A DNA stretch of 5,219 nt. Origin: Desulfobacteraceae bacterium. Lineage in GTDB: Bacteria; Desulfobacterota; Desulfobacteria; Desulfobacterales; UBA11574. The first letter of the stretch is position 1; every line of letters starts with the position of its first letter. Shown one piece after another: positions 5,128 to 5,219 of this stretch. The notes below the pieces were generated by a model that saw nothing but the letters and a program-made list of their open reading frames with translations, was not told the DNA's origin and did no database searches. The stretch lies in the NCBI GenBank assembly GCA_003486165.1, contig DNGT01000464.1, positions 1,505-6,723 of the forward strand, read 5' to 3'. The position numbers and the translations under genes are program-made.

Positions 5128-5155
5128 AAAATAATCCAGAAAATAATGTTGTCAA
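5128..5155 (-). promoter_or_regulatory. candidate promoter of the Hsp20 operon
   Basis: On the minus strand TTGACA (5155-5150, full consensus) and TATTTT (5133-5128, four of six) are 16 bases apart, placing the start near 5121 and leaving a leader of about 90 nt. The preceding C gives CTTGACA, similar to a heat-shock sigma-32 -35 box, but no CCCCAT-type -10 is present and no CIRCE repeat is seen. The whole 5031-5219 spacer is very AT-rich and contains no gene. Confidence 0.45.
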
Positions 5156-5180
5156 GATATATAAATAAAATTTTTCTTGA
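5152..5180. repeat. inverted repeat overlapping the -35 box of the Hsp20 promoter
   Basis: TCAAGA (5152-5157) and TCTTGA (5175-5180) form an exact 6-base inverted repeat with a 17-base AT-only centre, covering and extending upstream of the -35 hexamer. It could be a regulator site for the chaperone operon. The arms are short and the surrounding base composition is skewed, so chance is a real alternative. Confidence 0.3.
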
Positions 5181-5219
5181 ATTACTAAATAAATTATATA
5201 TAATATAGTAATGAAAAAC

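Overview
The window reads like a chromosomal segment of an anaerobic, sulfate-reducer-type bacterium, most likely Desulfobacterota (Desulfobacterales-like). This is inferred from gene content: a 4Fe-4S protein of a type common in that group, a rhodanese next to a MauE/DoxX-like membrane protein, and tandem Hsp20 genes with a short DnaJ-like protein. The probable use of selenocysteine also fits. No taxonomic marker gene is present, so the assignment is tentative.

Layout. Bases 1-497 (minus) hold the N-terminal part of a 4Fe-4S protein gene that runs off the left edge, with a good sigma-70-like promoter at 567-595. An AT-rich divergent spacer follows. A plus-strand pair comes next: a membrane-anchored rhodanese (738-1232) and, 4 bp later, a MauE/DoxX-like redox membrane protein (1237-1701), probably ended by a hairpin plus T-run near 1798-1850. 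Convergent to it is a minus-strand pair: a CueP-family periplasmic metal-binding protein (2981-2433) and a membrane-tethered TlpA-like thioredoxin (2427-1858), with a near-consensus promoter at 3046-3074. Further right is a minus-strand chaperone cluster in the order Hsp20 (5030-4572), Hsp20 (4536-4129), terminator hairpin, structured repeat-like spacer, DnaJ-like protein (3864-3193).

The main result is in the CueP gene. A conventional ORF call splits it into two pieces of 102 and 79 residues, separated by a TGA at 2687-2685. The pieces share one reading frame, and the TGA sits exactly where the family has the first of its three conserved cysteines: the spacing to the next two is 8 and 68 residues. 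A hairpin begins 15 nt past the TGA. It has a 3-nt GUC loop, three base pairs, an unpaired U three pairs below the loop, and three more base pairs. This closely resembles the bacterial SECIS of E. coli fdhF. I therefore read the gene as one selenoprotein, a selenocysteine-containing CueP (U99, C107, C175), rather than as a pseudogene.

The CueP, TlpA, rhodanese and MauE-like genes together look like a cell-envelope thiol/selenol and metal-handling island: TlpA is a plausible reductant for the predicted selenenylsulfide or disulfide in CueP, and MauE-like proteins are linked to periplasmic disulfide chemistry. The chaperone cluster is a separate protein-quality-control unit.
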